Positions 62,234-64,000 of a stretch of 64,000 nucleotides of DNA are shown here, piece after piece. The first letter of the stretch is position 1, and every line of letters begins with the position of its first letter. Below the pieces are notes generated by a model, which searched no databases, was not told the DNA's origin, and worked only from the letters and a program-made list of their open reading frames with translations. The translations under genes and the position numbers were made by a program. Origin of the DNA: Desulfonatronum thiosulfatophilum (GTDB lineage: Bacteria; Desulfobacterota; Desulfovibrionia; Desulfovibrionales; Desulfonatronaceae); contig NZ_FMXO01000011.1 of the NCBI RefSeq assembly GCF_900104215.1, forward strand, positions 62,001-126,000, in the 5' to 3' direction.

Positions 62234-62267
62234 TCTTTTTTCCCCATCCGCTCCAAGAGGTGCGCGC

Positions 62268-64000
62268 ATGAGCCAAGAGTTCTCAGATCCTGAAATATTC
62301 ACCGACTTCATCATCGAGGCCAAGGAGCACCTGGAAACCATCGAGCCGAACCTGCTGCTCCTGGAGAAGCAACCGCGGGACATCGGCCTTCTGGACGCCA
62401 TTTTCCGACCGATGCATTCCCTCAAAGGCGCTTCCGGCTTCCTTGGGCTGCCCCAGATCAACGACCTGGCTCACAAGGCCGAGAACATCCTGGACGAACT
62501 GCGCAAAGGCAAACTTCTGGTCAATCCGGACATCATGGACATTATTCTGGCGACCACCGACGCCCTGAGGACCATGATCGACAACCTGGAGACAACCGGC
62601 CTGGAAGGCAGCCTGAATACCCAGAGCATCAAGGATCGGATCAATGAAGTAATGGACGGCGGCTCCCCTTCTCCTGCCGCTGTGCAGATCCCATCAACGC
62701 CTCAAGAACCGAAAGCGCCGGTGGTCTCCACCCCACCCCCCGCGCCTTCGGATTCCGACCAGTATGCCCTGAACGCTGTCAGTGCCGAGCATTTGGCGGA
62801 TTTCCTGGAAGAAGCCCATGAGATTGTTGCCAACCTGAATGGGTCTTTGCTGGAATTGGAGCGTTCTCCGGATGGAAAGGACGAGCTGATCAACGACATC
62901 TTCCGCTACATGCACAACCTCAAGGGCAACAGCGGCTTGCTGGGATTTACAGAACTCAATGCCCTGGCCCACGAAGCCGAAAGCCTGCTGGGCATGGTGC
63001 GAAAAGGGGAAATGTCCCTGGAACGAGACTTGATCGACCTGTTGCTGACCGCCACGGATCAGGTGGACAGTCTGGTTGCCAGGGTTGATGACCAGACCAT
63101 GACCGTCTCGCGCATGGACGTCCAGCCGATGATCGCCAGACTGCGACAAGTCCGGCTTGGCGAAGCCGCGGCAAACCAAGACCAACCTGAAACAACGGCC
63201 CCGGCTTCGGATACCGCGATGTCCGGCAACCCAGTCCAGCCGGAACCCCGTGTGCCGGACCCAACACCACAGTGCGAAGTAATGGAGAATCTCGACGGGA
63301 TCGATTCCGAGGATCTGGAAATCTTCACCAGCACGGCTCGTCAGCAGGTGGACAACATGCGTCTGGCCTTGAGCATGCTGGCCAAGGACAGCACCCAGAG
63401 AGACACCATTGACGGCCTGTACCGCTCCCTGCTGACCCTGCAGAACTCCTCCAACTACATGGGGTTTGACGAACTCCATGTTTATGCGGAACGCACCGCC
63501 AAACTTGTGGATCAGGCCCGGAACACGGACATGGGCTTCGACATGTTTCTGGATCTGCTGAACCAGGAACAGGAAATCATCGCGGACATGGTCGAGGCTG
63601 TTTTGCGCCGCAATGCATGTTCTTTGCCGGAGCCGGAGAGAGAACCCGCGACTGCCGATTCCACTCCCGTCATTCCGCAAAAGTCCGCCCAGCTTGAAGC
63701 AACGCAAAACATAAGTCCGGCCCCAGATGGTCCATCCATGGCAGAGGTCCCGCAAGAGCCCCTGGCCCCAGCCTCCCCGGCCGGACAACCTGGATCGGAC
63801 CCCGGCCCCCCCGCAGCCTCTGCCGGCACGGAAGCATCGTCCGGCCCGCCGGACACGTCATCATCCCAACCAGCGGCTGCCGCCAAGACCAAGACCTCCA
63901 CGACCATCCGCGTGGACCATGAACGGCTGGACCATCTGATGAACCTGATCGGCGAACTGATCATCAACCGCAACCGTTTTTCCATGCTCTCCAAGTCCCT
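62268..64000 (+). CDS. cheA: CheA with multiple HPt domains (partial at window end)
   Basis: The 577 codons seen begin at ATG 62268 (AGAGG upstream) and run off the window. HPt 1 has phospho-acceptor H50 (MHSLKGASGF) and HPt 2 H216 (MHNLKGNSGLLG). A third HPt-like domain near residue 360-450 has TLQNSSNYMGF, with Gln in place of the His, so it cannot accept phosphate. An Ala/Pro linker (about 460-540) leads into P3 dimerisation (DHERLDHLMNLIGELI). The kinase and CheW-like domains lie beyond the window. Confidence 0.93.
   Translation, partial: MSQEFSDPEIFTDFIIEAKEHLETIEPNLLLLEKQPRDIGLLDAIFRPMHSLKGASGFLGLPQINDLAHKAENILDELRKGKLLVNPDIMDIILATTDALRTMIDNLETTGLEGSLNTQSIKDRINEVMDGGSPSPAAVQIPSTPQEPKAPVVSTPPPAPSDSDQYALNAVSAEHLADFLEEAHEIVANLNGSLLELERSPDGKDELINDIFRYMHNLKGNSGLLGFTELNALAHEAESLLGMVRKGEMSLERDLIDLLLTATDQVDSLVARVDDQTMTVSRMDVQPMIARLRQVRLGEAAANQDQPETTAPASDTAMSGNPVQPEPRVPDPTPQCEVMENLDGIDSEDLEIFTSTARQQVDNMRLALSMLAKDSTQRDTIDGLYRSLLTLQNSSNYMGFDELHVYAERTAKLVDQARNTDMGFDMFLDLLNQEQEIIADMVEAVLRRNACSLPEPEREPATADSTPVIPQKSAQLEATQNISPAPDGPSMAEVPQEPLAPASPAGQPGSDPGPPAASAGTEASSGPPDTSSSQPAAAAKTKTSTTIRVDHERLDHLMNLIGELIINRNRFSMLSKS

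Overview
The window looks like a chromosomal segment of a mesophilic, nitrogen-fixing deltaproteobacterium, most plausibly a sulfate reducer of the Desulfovibrionales. That inference rests on a nifH-nifI1-nifI2-nifD-nifK order, a short NifK, a bacterioferritin, citramalate synthase, stacked chemosensory operons and a moderately high GC backbone. No rRNA gene is present that would fix the genus.

Layout. Positions 1-7170 hold the end of a membrane protein, a DUF1015 protein and a signalling operon: receiver-PP2C phosphatase, anti-sigma kinase, STAS, HPt-STAS and CheA. Positions 7393-19215 are housekeeping: bacterioferritin, CinA-like protein, a cytidylate-kinase/receiver fusion, an SLC13 transporter, pdxJ, acpS, nnrDE, a CBS protein, tsaE, lysC and cimA. 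Positions 20115-24556 carry a B12-binding sensor with a histidine kinase, a KamA-type radical SAM enzyme and a glutamine synthetase. Positions 25175-39101 form the nif region: nifA and nifV on the minus strand; nifH, nifI1, nifI2, nifD, nifK, a 2Fe-2S ferredoxin, a GNAT, nifE, nifN and nifB on the plus strand behind a clear sigma-54 promoter; then a small CxxC protein. An ADP-ribosylglycohydrolase at 39299 is a plausible partner, because NifH keeps the modifiable arginine.

Positions 39.3-56.3 kb form an accessory island ending at tRNA-Arg(ACG). It holds three related WYL regulators (the third frameshifted), a Cas4-like/DEDD nuclease fusion, a dual-AAA ATPase with an unknown CxxC partner, a PD-(D/E)XK protein with a partner, a possible uracil-DNA-glycosylase-fold protein, a run of small membrane, secreted and unknown proteins, a protein resembling only the C-terminal FtsZ domain, a HExxH protein, a GIY-YIG protein and a decayed hen1 gene. 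Its right half is visibly AT-rich. It resembles a defence island, and several of its modules do not match a system I can name.

Positions 57128-64000 return to backbone: a second chemosensory operon with HEAT-repeat protein, CheR, PilZ, ParA-like ATPase, CheW, CheY-like protein and a CheA that runs off the end.

Four families of small dispersed repeats lie between and partly inside these genes: long hairpins of AATCGN hexamers with a shared loop, elements ended by GTAAYTAYTCAGC, TCTGACCTC-type arrays, and GGGCGACCGCAAGGG-type palindromes. Two coding sequences (cheA at 4905 and the anti-sigma kinase at 2791) end inside such repeats.
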